In this document: positions 41,998 through 51,290 of the stretch, piece by piece
Layout of the letters: every line of letters begins with the position of its first letter
How positions within the stretch are numbered: position 1 is the stretch's first letter
Assembly (NCBI GenBank): GCA_946481315.1
Contig: CAMLMH010000012.1
Location: 1 to 64,000 of the forward strand
Direction: 5' to 3'
Length of the DNA: 64,000 nucleotides
Source of the DNA: an uncultured Bacteriovorax sp.
GTDB lineage: Bacteria > Bdellovibrionota > Bacteriovoracia > Bacteriovoracales > Bacteriovoracaceae
Translations under genes and position numbers: made by a program
The notes under the pieces: generated by a model
Databases searched by the model: none
Told to the model about the DNA's origin: nothing
What the model saw: only the letters and a program-made list of their open reading frames with translations

Positions 41998-43829
41998 GTT
42001 TTGTTAACACTCATTACTTCCTTCATTTAGTTGTTTTCTTTGCAGCTTTTGTACTTATACTGGCCTGGCTGAACCGCAAGTATTTCCGGTGGGTAAAAGC
42101 TTACTGGTTCTATGAAAGAAGCTGGTATAACAGGATTTCATCTTTATTTTACATGATTGGTTTTGGACTCATGCTGCTTGCATTACTTGATCTGAGAGGA
42201 CCTGAAGAAAAAATCAAATCCAATCTTCCGGACCAAAGGACAATTGTAATTATTGACAGCTCCTCAAGTATGCTGGCTGAAGATGTGCGGCCAAGCAGAT
42301 TTGTAAAATCATTGCAACTCGCTCGACACTTTGTCAAAAACGCAGCCGGACATCAAATCTCAATCGTGCTCTTTTCAGACATACAAAAAAGACTCGTTCC
42401 TTTCACGGATGATATCGACTTACTTGATTCTCGCCTATCGGCGCTGGAAAAAACAAATTCTGTTACTGGTGGATCTAACGTTTCGCAGGCGATTGCTGAA
42501 GCTGTCCAATATTTTGAGACCGATGATGATAAGCAATCATTGATGGGAAACATTCTTGTTTTCACGGATGCTGAAGAAAGTGAAGGTGGAATGGATGTTG
42601 AACTAAGTGGTAGTTATAACCTCGCTGTTGTCGGAGTCGGAACAGCAAAAGGGGGTAATATTCCTCTTCGTTGGGATGATGGCTCGTTCAGGGGTTATAA
42701 GACATTTAAGGGCGAACCGGTTACGACCAGGCTGGACGAAGCGTTTATAAAAAAAATGGGCAAAAATGTAAAAAATTATCGATACTGGATAGCAAATTCA
42801 TATTCACTTCCCACCGATGAAATCCTTGGATTCTTTAGATCATCTTTTAATAAAACAGTGGGCAAAGGCGATGTTAAAGTTCGACCTGTCTTTTCTCACT
42901 TGATTTTGATACCCGCTATAATTGTTTACTGCCTGGCCGTGGTACTTGGCAGGTTTAAAACATTCAGAACTTTAACTTTGCTTTTTTTGTTTACCCTTCC
43001 GCTATCCTTGCGATCTCAGGAGCCCGAAGTAAAAAAATTGTCACCAGAAACAATCAAAGATCTGGAAAAAATTAAAGCAGGTAAAGCCAGTAGAAAACAC
43101 ATTCTCAAAACAGCTGAAAAACTTCTTAGAGAAGATCAGCCTGACCGTGCAGCCGAACTATATAAAGAATACCTTCACCCCAATGACGAAGAAGCGGCTG
43201 TTCTTAACCAGGCAACTGCTTTGTTGAGGTCTGGAAAGTTAAACGAAGCACTTCCATTGGTTCAAAAATTTCTTAGCGAATCAAAGGATGAGGATGCTAA
43301 AAATAAATTAAGGAGTAATTTGTTGCTTGCCCTGACGGAACAAGAACAAAAGAAGGAACAGAAAAAACAACAGCAAAATAAAGATCAGCAAGATCAAAAG
43401 CAGGATCAGAATCAATCCAATGATGGTAAAGACGGAAAAGATCAGAAAGATCAGGGTAAAGACGGAAAAGACCAAAATCAAAAAGACAAGAAAGACGGTA
43501 AGCAGGACGATAAAAACAAAGACAGTAATAAATCCGGGGACAATAAATCGCAAAACGACAAACCATCTGACAGTCAGAAAGATCAGGATGAAAAAAAAGA
43601 CGGAAAAGACGGGAAGCCAAAAGATCCCAAAGATCTGAAACAACCTGAAAGAGAATCCAGACCTCAGACACTAGAAGACAAAGAAAAGATGATTGAGCAA
43701 AAAAGAAAGATGGTGAAAACCCCTGCTATGATAAAGCAGATCATGAGCGATGACAGAGAACTTCAAAAAAGAATGATGGACACTTCGACCAAAGAGCGTG
43801 GTGAACAAAGAAATAGACGAGATTGGTGA
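41994..43829 (+). CDS. batB: BatB-BatC fusion: VWA membrane protein with TPR and charged C-terminus
   Basis: 611 aa. The ATG at 41994 follows GGGAGG and overlaps batA by 4 bp; the open frame 18 codons upstream is not used. The N-terminal part is BatB: two membrane segments, VWA with IDSSSSM, and a membrane segment near 300-335. It continues with a TPR-like stretch (about 360-430), a low-complexity K/D/Q/N/G-rich linker of about 130 residues, and a short end rich in basic residues finishing RRDW. That last part is the layout of BatC, normally a separate protein. The repeat-rich linker gives long false ORFs on the other strand. Confidence 0.87.
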   Translation: MSFVNTHYFLHLVVFFAAFVLILAWLNRKYFRWVKAYWFYERSWYNRISSLFYMIGFGLMLLALLDLRGPEEKIKSNLPDQRTIVIIDSSSSMLAEDVRPSRFVKSLQLARHFVKNAAGHQISIVLFSDIQKRLVPFTDDIDLLDSRLSALEKTNSVTGGSNVSQAIAEAVQYFETDDDKQSLMGNILVFTDAEESEGGMDVELSGSYNLAVVGVGTAKGGNIPLRWDDGSFRGYKTFKGEPVTTRLDEAFIKKMGKNVKNYRYWIANSYSLPTDEILGFFRSSFNKTVGKGDVKVRPVFSHLILIPAIIVYCLAVVLGRFKTFRTLTLLFLFTLPLSLRSQEPEVKKLSPETIKDLEKIKAGKASRKHILKTAEKLLREDQPDRAAELYKEYLHPNDEEAAVLNQATALLRSGKLNEALPLVQKFLSESKDEDAKNKLRSNLLLALTEQEQKKEQKKQQQNKDQQDQKQDQNQSNDGKDGKDQKDQGKDGKDQNQKDKKDGKQDDKNKDSNKSGDNKSQNDKPSDSQKDQDEKKDGKDGKPKDPKDLKQPERESRPQTLEDKEKMIEQKRKMVKTPAMIKQIMSDDRELQKRMMDTSTKERGEQRNRRDW

Positions 43830-43833
43830 TCTA

Positions 43834-45522
43834 ATGAAAAAATTAATAATCATTTTGCTAAGTGTTTTCAGTTTTTTCGCCCTGGCAGAAGATGTAGATG
43901 TCACTGTTGAACCTAAAGAAGCCATTATTAATGAAAGCTTCTTTGTGACATTTAAAGTTAAAACATCAGGCGATGAAGAACCTTTCATTTCATTTACACC
44001 TTACGGAGCTTCGGTACTGGGAAAAAGATCGCAAGGCGTCTCTATCTCAACAATAGTTATCAATGGAAAATTTACGACAACCAAAGAACAAGCCGTCGTT
44101 TATGAGCTTCTTGCTGAACGAACCGGGCAAGTTTATCTGCGTAACGTAAAGGTTGATGTTGGGGGGAGAAGCATTCCTGTAAAAGAAGTTCGCATCACTG
44201 TCCTGAATGAACCACGAAGAGTTCCTGATGCTTTCATGGAGGCAGAAGCTTCCAAGACAAAAGTTTTTCTGGGTGAAGGGCTAGATGTAAATTATTATCT
44301 TTATTTTAAATCATCTATTTCGGCTAATGACGTGAAAGAATTTCCCAAGCTTAATAAATTCATTAAGCGATTTCATCACATAAATTCTCCCGTCGAAACT
44401 GTCCAGTACAAAGGGCAGGTACTAAAGCGCATCCTTGCTTATTCCGCTCGGCTGTATCCCGAAAAAGTGGGAACCGCGATTCTTGATCCAATGAAAATTT
44501 CTGTTCAGATACTGGAGAATGAATATGGCGGTTTTGGATTTGGTAATCAGAGATTTAAAAATAAGGATCTTGCAAGTCCAATTATCGAAATCCAGGTACT
44601 TCCTCTGCCGACGGAAGGAGTTCCTTCTAGCTTTACTGGACTTGTAGGAGAGCATGAATTTTCTTTGAGTGTGCCAAAAACAAAATACGTTGTGAATGAG
44701 CCAATTGAAATTAAACTTGAAGCCAGAGGAAAGGGAGCACTGGAAAATCTGGATGCTCCGGTTATCTATAGCGATAACAATCTCGAACAATTTGATACAA
44801 AATCAGAGGTGACGGAAATGGGTCCGCAAGCAGCAAAGAAAATCTTTGAATATACAATGCTGGCACGTGGTCCGTTAAATATCCCGGGAAGAGAGCTAGC
44901 TCTCGCTTATTTTGACCCATCTTCCGGTCGCTATATTGAAAAGAAAATCGCTGTTCCGCCCTTAACGGTTAGTGGAGTGGCAGTAGCTGAAACCAAAGCG
45001 CCGCCTGCTGAAGTACAGTCTACACCAGCACCTCTGCCAGGAACGAGCTTTTTAAATGGTCTTTTCGGGGGGGCAAAGGAGATTACTCCCAATGCTCCGG
45101 GATTAGTTGGACCACTCTTCAGAGATGCGGGTCTTACGGGATATCTCTTTCCATTTGTTAACGGATTTCTGGCACTGACTTTTTTACTGATAGGTGCACA
45201 ATGGTTTTATGTAGAGCACAAGGGCCAGGGAAAAGAGAGAAATGGATCAGCTAGGGCCATGATTAAAGCATTAAAAAAGAAAGGATTATCCTATTCTGAA
45301 GTGTATCAGTTACTAGCTATGCTGGATGTGAATAACAAAATGGCGAGTGGTGGAATTTCTGTCGTAAACGTTGTAGAAGAGAGTAAGCTAAGCAAAGAAG
45401 CAAAAGATTACTTCAAGGAAGTTTTGAATACGACTGAGCAGGTTTCCTTTGGTAATAAAACTGCTGCACGCAAACTTAATTTTAACGGTAAATATTTTTC
45501 TGAGTTGTTGAAATATATATGA
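43834..45522 (+). CDS. batD: BatD-like protein
   Basis: 562 aa. The ATG at 43834 gives a clean signal peptide (MKKLIIILLSVFSFFALA); an in-frame GTG 12 codons earlier lies inside batB. A long beta-sandwich-rich periplasmic region (about 20-440) with the BatD pattern EAxxxKTKVFLGEGLDVNYYLY, a membrane segment near 455-475 and a cytoplasmic tail. BatD is thought to join BatA and BatB in a periplasmic complex. It lies 4 bases after batB and overlaps ribF by 4 bp. Confidence 0.87.
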   Translation: MKKLIIILLSVFSFFALAEDVDVTVEPKEAIINESFFVTFKVKTSGDEEPFISFTPYGASVLGKRSQGVSISTIVINGKFTTTKEQAVVYELLAERTGQVYLRNVKVDVGGRSIPVKEVRITVLNEPRRVPDAFMEAEASKTKVFLGEGLDVNYYLYFKSSISANDVKEFPKLNKFIKRFHHINSPVETVQYKGQVLKRILAYSARLYPEKVGTAILDPMKISVQILENEYGGFGFGNQRFKNKDLASPIIEIQVLPLPTEGVPSSFTGLVGEHEFSLSVPKTKYVVNEPIEIKLEARGKGALENLDAPVIYSDNNLEQFDTKSEVTEMGPQAAKKIFEYTMLARGPLNIPGRELALAYFDPSSGRYIEKKIAVPPLTVSGVAVAETKAPPAEVQSTPAPLPGTSFLNGLFGGAKEITPNAPGLVGPLFRDAGLTGYLFPFVNGFLALTFLLIGAQWFYVEHKGQGKERNGSARAMIKALKKKGLSYSEVYQLLAMLDVNNKMASGGISVVNVVEESKLSKEAKDYFKEVLNTTEQVSFGNKTAARKLNFNGKYFSELLKYI

Positions 45523-46454
45523 TGATTATCAAACACCTTCATGAATTGAATGATAAAATCGGTAAGGACAAAATTTTCGTTACCATTGGAAATTTTGACG
45601 GTGTTCATTTAGGTCATCAGGATTTTTTGCAGGCGATAAAAAAAGAATGCTTGAAAGAAAATGCTAAGTTTGTTTTAGTAACTTTTGTTCCTCACCCTCA
45701 TCAAATTCTTAAAGGACAAACCAGCTTTCTGATAAACACCTACGAAGAACGTCGCGAATTAATCCGGAATTGCGGAGTGGACTTTTTGCTGGAAATTGAT
45801 TTTACTCGAGACTTTAGTACTCTTTCACCTGAACAATTTTTAGAGCAGTATATTTTCTCTTATAAAAATGTTGCTAAGATTTTTCTTGGACATGATTTCG
45901 CTTTTGGAGCAAATAAATCGGGTGATTTTCATGTTGCACAGAAGTTTTGTAAAAATCGAAAAACAGATCTTGTCTTACAAAATGAGTTCACATTAAACGG
46001 ACAGCATGTATCCTCAACGATTGTCAGAAAAGCATTAGAGGCAGGTGATGTCGTAAAAGCGAATGAACTTTTAGGCAGGCACTATTTTCTTTCCGGGCGG
46101 GTCATCAAAGGTGAAGGCCGGGGAAAAAAGATTGGTTTTCCCACAGCTAATCTAGGTTACAGCAGAGAATTGATTATTCCTTCAAAAGGAGTTTATGTAA
46201 CCCAGGTTCAGATAAAGGACATGTTATATAATTCTGTTACCAACATCGGCCACAATCCAACTTTTAATAGCGGATATGATATTCACGTTGAATCTCATTT
46301 ACTGGATTTTGCTCATGATATTTATGGAGAAGAGATTCGAGTTTTTTTTCTGAAAAAAATACGAGATGAAAAGAAATTTCCAAGCGTGAACGAACTTATT
46401 GCACAAATAGGAGATGATGTTCAGGCAACAAAAGAGTTTTTTAAAAATGCATAG
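45519..46454 (+). CDS. ribF: Bifunctional riboflavin kinase/FAD synthetase
   Basis: 311 aa; converts riboflavin to FMN and FAD. The N-terminal nucleotidyltransferase domain has GNFDGVHLGHQ and the C-terminal kinase domain GEGRGKKIGFPTANL, both diagnostic of RibF. The start overlaps the batD stop (ATGA). Having ribF inside the bat operon is a matter of shared transcription and does not imply shared function. Confidence 0.95.
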   Translation: MMIIKHLHELNDKIGKDKIFVTIGNFDGVHLGHQDFLQAIKKECLKENAKFVLVTFVPHPHQILKGQTSFLINTYEERRELIRNCGVDFLLEIDFTRDFSTLSPEQFLEQYIFSYKNVAKIFLGHDFAFGANKSGDFHVAQKFCKNRKTDLVLQNEFTLNGQHVSSTIVRKALEAGDVVKANELLGRHYFLSGRVIKGEGRGKKIGFPTANLGYSRELIIPSKGVYVTQVQIKDMLYNSVTNIGHNPTFNSGYDIHVESHLLDFAHDIYGEEIRVFFLKKIRDEKKFPSVNELIAQIGDDVQATKEFFKNA

Positions 46455-47118
46455 GCTTGCTCTCATAGGGAAAAATATCGCCCATTCCAGATCTCCCTCA
46501 ATTTATCGCAAGTTAATTGGCCCACATATTGTTTATGATCTCTTAGATTATTCCAGCTCTGCAGAGATACCTCCGCTTCCAGAATTAGCTAAAGCCTACG
46601 ATGGAATTAATATTACCTCACCTTACAAAAAACATTTTTTTAATGACGTCACTCTTACACCTAATGCTAAAAAACTTGGTGCAATTAACTGTCTCAAATT
46701 CAAAACTGGACAAATTGTCGGTGAAAATACCGATTACCTTGCTATCGTTGATATTCTGAGAAAATATCACTTTAATCAGCCAGAAATGAATGTTTGCCTA
46801 TTAGGTGATGGCGTAATGTCCAGAGTGACCAGCTATGCACTGAAACATTTAAATATAAATTTTGATATTAAGTCCCGAAAAACAACCGAGAGCTTTAGTC
46901 GGTTAAATCTATTAGGTTTTAATCTCATCATCAACACCTGTGCACGGGAATTTATTTTTAACGGTACAATTTCATCTGAATCCTTGTTTTGGGATTTCAA
47001 TTATTCCCATCATGAGCAGGAAACTGCAATCAGAAGCTTAGGAGCCACCTATGTAGATGGCTTAGAGTTGCTCGAGCTTCAAGCTCAATATGCCGTAGCA
47101 TTTTGGTCTGATAAATAA
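46447..47118 (+). CDS. aroE: Shikimate dehydrogenase-like protein
   Basis: 223 aa. An upstream in-frame ATG (46414) lies within ribF; the ATG at 46447 gives the family start MHRLALIGKNIAHSRSP. Substrate-binding residues are kept: SRSPS, NITSPYKKHF (with Lys), AINCL and ENTDYLA. The protein is about 50 residues shorter than typical AroE, and the NADP-binding half is weak: VCLLGDGVMSR replaces the usual GAGGAxR. The enzyme may be real but divergent, or work on another substrate. It overlaps the ribF stop by 8 bp. Confidence 0.78.
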   Translation: MHRLALIGKNIAHSRSPSIYRKLIGPHIVYDLLDYSSSAEIPPLPELAKAYDGINITSPYKKHFFNDVTLTPNAKKLGAINCLKFKTGQIVGENTDYLAIVDILRKYHFNQPEMNVCLLGDGVMSRVTSYALKHLNINFDIKSRKTTESFSRLNLLGFNLIINTCAREFIFNGTISSESLFWDFNYSHHEQETAIRSLGATYVDGLELLELQAQYAVAFWSDK

Positions 47119-47133
47119 CATCCCAATAAATCG

Positions 47134-47160
47134 TAAAGTCCAAAGTTTCATTACCGATAA
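47134..47160 (+). promoter_or_regulatory. Sigma-28 (FliA)-like promoter of pilB
   Basis: TAAAGTCC (47134-47141) and ACCGATAA (47153-47160) are exactly 11 bases apart; 6 of 8 and 7 of 8 matches to TAAAGTTT/GCCGATAA. It lies 16 bases after the aroE stop and 44 bases before pilB, in the only gap between them. Confidence 0.75.
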
Positions 47161-47203
47161 GTTATCAAAACTTGATTAATCGAAAGGATTTAAAAGCAGC
47201 CTT

Positions 47204-48877
47204 ATGTTCAGAAAGGAATTTGTTGAAGTCATTACCAAAACAGGTATGGTTCCGATTAAGGATCTTCGGCCGCTAATTATTGATAAAGATCCACTCATTA
47301 TTTCTGAATTAGGATTATTACAGTTTAAGTTTTTTGATGATGCCCGTTTTGCAAAGCAAGTCGCCGAAAATTACAATCTGACTTACATTGATTTATCCAA
47401 GGCAAAGATTCCAGAACGTATTCTGAAAATTATTAAAAAAAGTGACATAATAAAATATCGTGTTATCCCTATCCAAAAAAATGCGAAAGCCGTTAGTATC
47501 GCGATCTATGATCCTTCTCTGATAAAAATACAGGCAGAGCTCCAGGCACTTTTTCAATATCCAATTGAATTTATCCTGACATCACTGTCTTCATGGGCAG
47601 ATATCTTTAGCCGCGTTCCAGAAAATCTGGAAGATGTTCTTGAAACGATCAGAGAAATTAAAGCTGACTCCAAAAAAGAAGAAAACATTAATGAAGATGA
47701 TATTGGTGATGATGTCATCCGCTATGTAAACCGAATACTCGCTGAAGCTTTTGTGAGTAAGTGTTCAGATATTCATATCGAACCCTATGAGTCGAATTTC
47801 AGGATTCGCTATAGACAAGACGGTAGTTTAATTGAATCTGCTAAGCCTCCTCGGCAACTTATGCTTCCGATCATTTCACGTGTCAAGATTCTCGCTCAAA
47901 TGGATATTTCTGAACGAAGAAAACCCCAGGACGGTCGTATTAAGCTGGAAATCGGAGGTAAACCGATTGATTATCGTGTGTCCTCTTTGCCGACATTGTT
48001 TGGAGAAAAAATAGTTCTGCGATTACTGGACCAGTCTAACTTGCAGCTAGATATGACTAAGCTGGGTTTTGAGCCAAAACAACTGGAAGTTTTTAAAGAA
48101 GGTATTTATAAGCCCTATGGTATGTGTCTGGTTACTGGTCCTACAGGATCAGGTAAAACAACAACGCTTTATTCTGCGCTGGCTGAACTTAATAAAATAG
48201 ATACAAATATTTCCACTGCTGAAGATCCCGTTGAATTTAACCTCGAAGGTATTAACCAGGTTAACGTTCGTAAGGATATAGGGCTTACATTTGCAGCCGC
48301 TCTTAAGTCATTTCTACGACAGGATCCGGATATCATCATGGTTGGGGAGATTCGAGATCATGAGGTCGGAGAAATTGCCATTGAGGCTGCTTTGACCGGT
48401 CACTTGGTTTTATCAACATTACACACTAACGATGCACCCAGTACCATCACACGTCTGGTGAATATGGGGATCGAACCCTTTCTTGTGGCCGCTTCATTGA
48501 ATGTAGTCGTAGCTCAAAGACTTTGCCGAAAAATTTGCAAAGATTGTAAAGTAGTGGATACTTCTATTAAGCCTGATTTTTTAGTGGCCTGTGGGATTTC
48601 TCCGGCCTCCGCAGAAAAAATAGTGGTGCATAAAGGCAGCGGATGCCCAACTTGCAGCAACACTGGTTACAAGGGACGTGTTGCTATATATGAAGTTTTA
48701 GAAATGACCCCGGCTATAAAAGAAATCCTGCTTAGGGGTGGATCAGTTGATGAGATAAAAAGACAGGCCATTAAAGATGGGATGAAAACGTTACGGATGA
48801 GTGCTCTTACAAAAGTCGCTCAGGGAGTAACAACGATCGACGAGGCCGTCTCTAACTCAGCATCAGATAAAATGTAA
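47204..48877 (+). CDS. pilB: Type IV pilus extension ATPase PilB
   Basis: 557 aa. The N-terminal GspE/PilB regulatory domain (about 1-150) is followed by a hexameric ATPase with Walker A TGPTGSGKTTT, Asp box and Walker B DPDIIMVGEIRD, His box LSTLHTNDAPST and a four-cysteine zinc motif (CRKICKDC, GCPTCSNTGYKGR). It drives pilus extension at the inner-membrane base. It is the first of pilB-pilT-pilC and lies under a sigma-28-like promoter; the ribosome-binding site is weak. Confidence 0.96.
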   Translation: MFRKEFVEVITKTGMVPIKDLRPLIIDKDPLIISELGLLQFKFFDDARFAKQVAENYNLTYIDLSKAKIPERILKIIKKSDIIKYRVIPIQKNAKAVSIAIYDPSLIKIQAELQALFQYPIEFILTSLSSWADIFSRVPENLEDVLETIREIKADSKKEENINEDDIGDDVIRYVNRILAEAFVSKCSDIHIEPYESNFRIRYRQDGSLIESAKPPRQLMLPIISRVKILAQMDISERRKPQDGRIKLEIGGKPIDYRVSSLPTLFGEKIVLRLLDQSNLQLDMTKLGFEPKQLEVFKEGIYKPYGMCLVTGPTGSGKTTTLYSALAELNKIDTNISTAEDPVEFNLEGINQVNVRKDIGLTFAAALKSFLRQDPDIIMVGEIRDHEVGEIAIEAALTGHLVLSTLHTNDAPSTITRLVNMGIEPFLVAASLNVVVAQRLCRKICKDCKVVDTSIKPDFLVACGISPASAEKIVVHKGSGCPTCSNTGYKGRVAIYEVLEMTPAIKEILLRGGSVDEIKRQAIKDGMKTLRMSALTKVAQGVTTIDEAVSNSASDKM

Positions 48878-48889
48878 CAAGGATAGTTT

Positions 48890-50029
48890 ATGAACGACAA
48901 CACCAGAAACTCTACTAAGGTCACTCAATCTGGTACAATCCAGGGCGGGGCAAACGAGAGTTTGAAAATTCAGCAGTTGTTCAAACTGATGGTAGACAGC
49001 AATGCTTCCGACTTACACATTACTTCTGGTACATCGCCAGGTCTTCGTGTACACGGTGAAATTATTAAAGTAAAAACCGCACCTTTAACAGGTGAAGATA
49101 CCAAACGTTTGATTTATCAGATTCTCACTGAAGATCAAAAAAATGAATTTGAAAAGAAACTAGAGCTGGATTTTTCTTTCGGTATTAAAGGCCTGGCCCG
49201 GTTTCGAGCCAACGTCTTTAACTCAAAAGGTGCTGTCGCTGCGGTCTTCAGGGTTATTCCTTCAATTATTCCTGACTTCAAGGCTTTGAATTTGCCAAAT
49301 GTTCTGCTTAAAATGTGTGATGTTTCAAATGGTCTCATATTAGTTACAGGACCAACTGGTTCTGGTAAATCCACTACACTTGCATCACTCATTGACTATC
49401 TTAATGCTAACGAAGCAGGGCACATCATCACACTTGAAGATCCGGTCGAATTCGTCCACGCACATAAATCGTGTCTGGTTAATCAACGTGAAATTGGAAG
49501 TGATTCGTTAACATTTCACAATGCCCTCAAAAGCTTACTTCGACAAGATCCGGACATCGTTCTGGTGGGAGAGCTTCGCGATATGGAAACTATAGAAGCT
49601 GCTCTAACCATTGCAGAAACTGGTCACTTGGTTTTCGGTACTCTACACACTAACTCATGTGTTCAAACCATTAACCGTGTAATCAACGTTTTTCCGGCCC
49701 ATCAGCAAATACAGATTCGCACCCTGCTTTCCTTCGTTCTCCAGGGAATCGTCTCTCAGCAGCTGATTGCAAAATCTTTTGAAAAAGGTCGTGTAGCTGC
49801 AATGGAAATCCTTGTACCGACAGCTGGTATCCGAAACCTGATTCGTGAAGACAAGCTTCACCAGGTCTATTCTCAAATGCAGATCGGTCAGGACAAAACG
49901 GGAATGGTTACAATGAACCAGAGTTTAAAAAAGCATGTAGAAACCGGATCTATTACTGCGGAAGTTGCGATGTCTTATTCGAATTCGCCCGAAGAACTGG
50001 CTCAGCAGCTTGGTCTCAAAGTAAAGTAA
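48890..50029 (+). CDS. pilT: Type IV pilus retraction ATPase PilT
   Basis: 379 aa. Walker A GPTGSGKSTTLASL, Walker B DPDIVLVGELRD, His box FGTLHTNS and the PilT-type AIRNLIREDKLHQ-like motif (GIRNLIRED) near the C-terminus. It lacks the zinc motif and long N-terminus of PilB. It powers pilus retraction, giving twitching motility. It is 12 bases after pilB and 4 before pilC. Confidence 0.96.
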   Translation: MNDNTRNSTKVTQSGTIQGGANESLKIQQLFKLMVDSNASDLHITSGTSPGLRVHGEIIKVKTAPLTGEDTKRLIYQILTEDQKNEFEKKLELDFSFGIKGLARFRANVFNSKGAVAAVFRVIPSIIPDFKALNLPNVLLKMCDVSNGLILVTGPTGSGKSTTLASLIDYLNANEAGHIITLEDPVEFVHAHKSCLVNQREIGSDSLTFHNALKSLLRQDPDIVLVGELRDMETIEAALTIAETGHLVFGTLHTNSCVQTINRVINVFPAHQQIQIRTLLSFVLQGIVSQQLIAKSFEKGRVAAMEILVPTAGIRNLIREDKLHQVYSQMQIGQDKTGMVTMNQSLKKHVETGSITAEVAMSYSNSPEELAQQLGLKVK

Positions 50030-50033
50030 AGTT

Positions 50034-51251
50034 ATGGGTATTTATAAATACGAAGGCGTAGATGCCAACGGAAAAAAAGCCATTGGTCAGATTGATGCAG
50101 CTTCTGAAAAAGAAGTTCGAAAAATACTACGTGCTCAAAGTATCAGAGTAAAAAAAATTATTCCTCCGACAATCCTGGAATTTGATCTTGGCGCCTGGAT
50201 GGTTGAGAAGGGAATTGGTTCGGCAATAAGTCCTAAGGAACTTGGTACTTTCACTAAGCAGCTATCCATTATGATTTCTGCCGGGGTACCCATCTTGCAA
50301 TGTCTTGAAATTCTCTATAGATCAGAAAAAAACCTAGCACTAAAAAATGCAATCAAAAAAATAGCTGCTGACGTTGGAGAAGGGAAGACAATTGCCGAAG
50401 CAATGGAAGGCCAGAAAGGATTTAGTAAATTATATTGCAATCTTGTGAAGGCCGGAGAGGCCGGTGGTATTCTCGATCAGATTCTCAAAAAACTCGGTAC
50501 GCACATGGAGAAGCAGGAGAAAACAAAATCTCAGATTAAATCTGCCATGATGTACCCAACAGCAGTAGTCGTAATCGGTGCTGTCGTTATCTGGGCGATG
50601 ATGGTTTTCGTTGTTCCACAATTTACCAGTATGTTAAAAGAAACTGGTAAAGAACTGCCCTGGATCACTCAATTCGTAATCGATACATCAGATTTCATGG
50701 GAACCTATACTCCAATCATGGTTCCTTCAGCAATCGTCGGAATGGTTTTTTTAATGTCCTATATCAAGACTCCTACTGGTAAGATTGCCTGGGACAATTT
50801 GAGTATGCGCATTCCCCTGTTTGGCGGAATCATTATTAAAGGAAACTTGAGCTCTTTCTCCAGTACACTGGCCACCCTTCTGGGTGCCGGAGTCTCACTT
50901 ATTGAAGCGCTGGATATCTGTATCGAGACGCTGGATAGTTCTGTAATTGCAAATGATATACGCGAAGTCCGGAAAAAAGTCGTAGAAGGTAAGACCTTAA
51001 CTGAGCCTCTTTCGAAAATTGAGTATTTCCCGGAGCTCGTCACCCAGATGATCCGTGTTGGTGAGCAAACAGGCCAGATCGATCAAATGTTAGCCAGAGT
51101 TGCGGAAGTATTTGAAGATGAGGTCGATCAATTGGTCAGTTCGATGACTAAGATGATAGAACCATTGATAATTGTCGTTCTGGGGGGGATCATAGCGACA
51201 ATATTAGTTGCCATGTATCTGCCAATGTTTATGTCAGCCGATGCAAGTTAG
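50034..51251 (+). CDS. pilC: Type IV pilus inner-membrane platform protein PilC
   Basis: 405 aa. Two GspF domains, each followed by membrane segments (near 175-200, 225-245 and 375-400), beginning IYKYEGVDANGKK and with FTKQLSIMISAGVP and LSSFSSTLATLLGAGV. It anchors PilB and PilT and passes pilin subunits into the growing pilus. Lies 4 bases after pilT, and its stop is 12 bases before the sigma-28-like promoter of pilA. Confidence 0.95.
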   Translation: MGIYKYEGVDANGKKAIGQIDAASEKEVRKILRAQSIRVKKIIPPTILEFDLGAWMVEKGIGSAISPKELGTFTKQLSIMISAGVPILQCLEILYRSEKNLALKNAIKKIAADVGEGKTIAEAMEGQKGFSKLYCNLVKAGEAGGILDQILKKLGTHMEKQEKTKSQIKSAMMYPTAVVVIGAVVIWAMMVFVVPQFTSMLKETGKELPWITQFVIDTSDFMGTYTPIMVPSAIVGMVFLMSYIKTPTGKIAWDNLSMRIPLFGGIIIKGNLSSFSSTLATLLGAGVSLIEALDICIETLDSSVIANDIREVRKKVVEGKTLTEPLSKIEYFPELVTQMIRVGEQTGQIDQMLARVAEVFEDEVDQLVSSMTKMIEPLIIVVLGGIIATILVAMYLPMFMSADAS

Positions 51252-51262
51252 CGACTTTTCCT

Positions 51263-51290
51263 TAAAGAAACTTAAGGCCTTAGCCGATAA
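51263..51290 (+). promoter_or_regulatory. Sigma-28 (FliA)-like promoter of pilA
   Basis: TAAAGAAA (51263-51270) and GCCGATAA (51283-51290) are 12 bases apart; the -10 block is a perfect match to the sigma-28 consensus and the first five bases of the -35 block match as well. It gives a leader of about 137 nt to pilA. The spacing of 12 is the same as in the two flagellin promoters. Confidence 0.72.

Noticed and set aside
43297..43988. Several long open frames on the minus strand and in another plus frame opposite the BatB linker
   Set aside because: They arise from the K/D/Q-rich low-complexity coding sequence of BatB-BatC. Their products are aberrant hydrophobic or lysine runs, and none has a ribosome-binding site or room as a gene.
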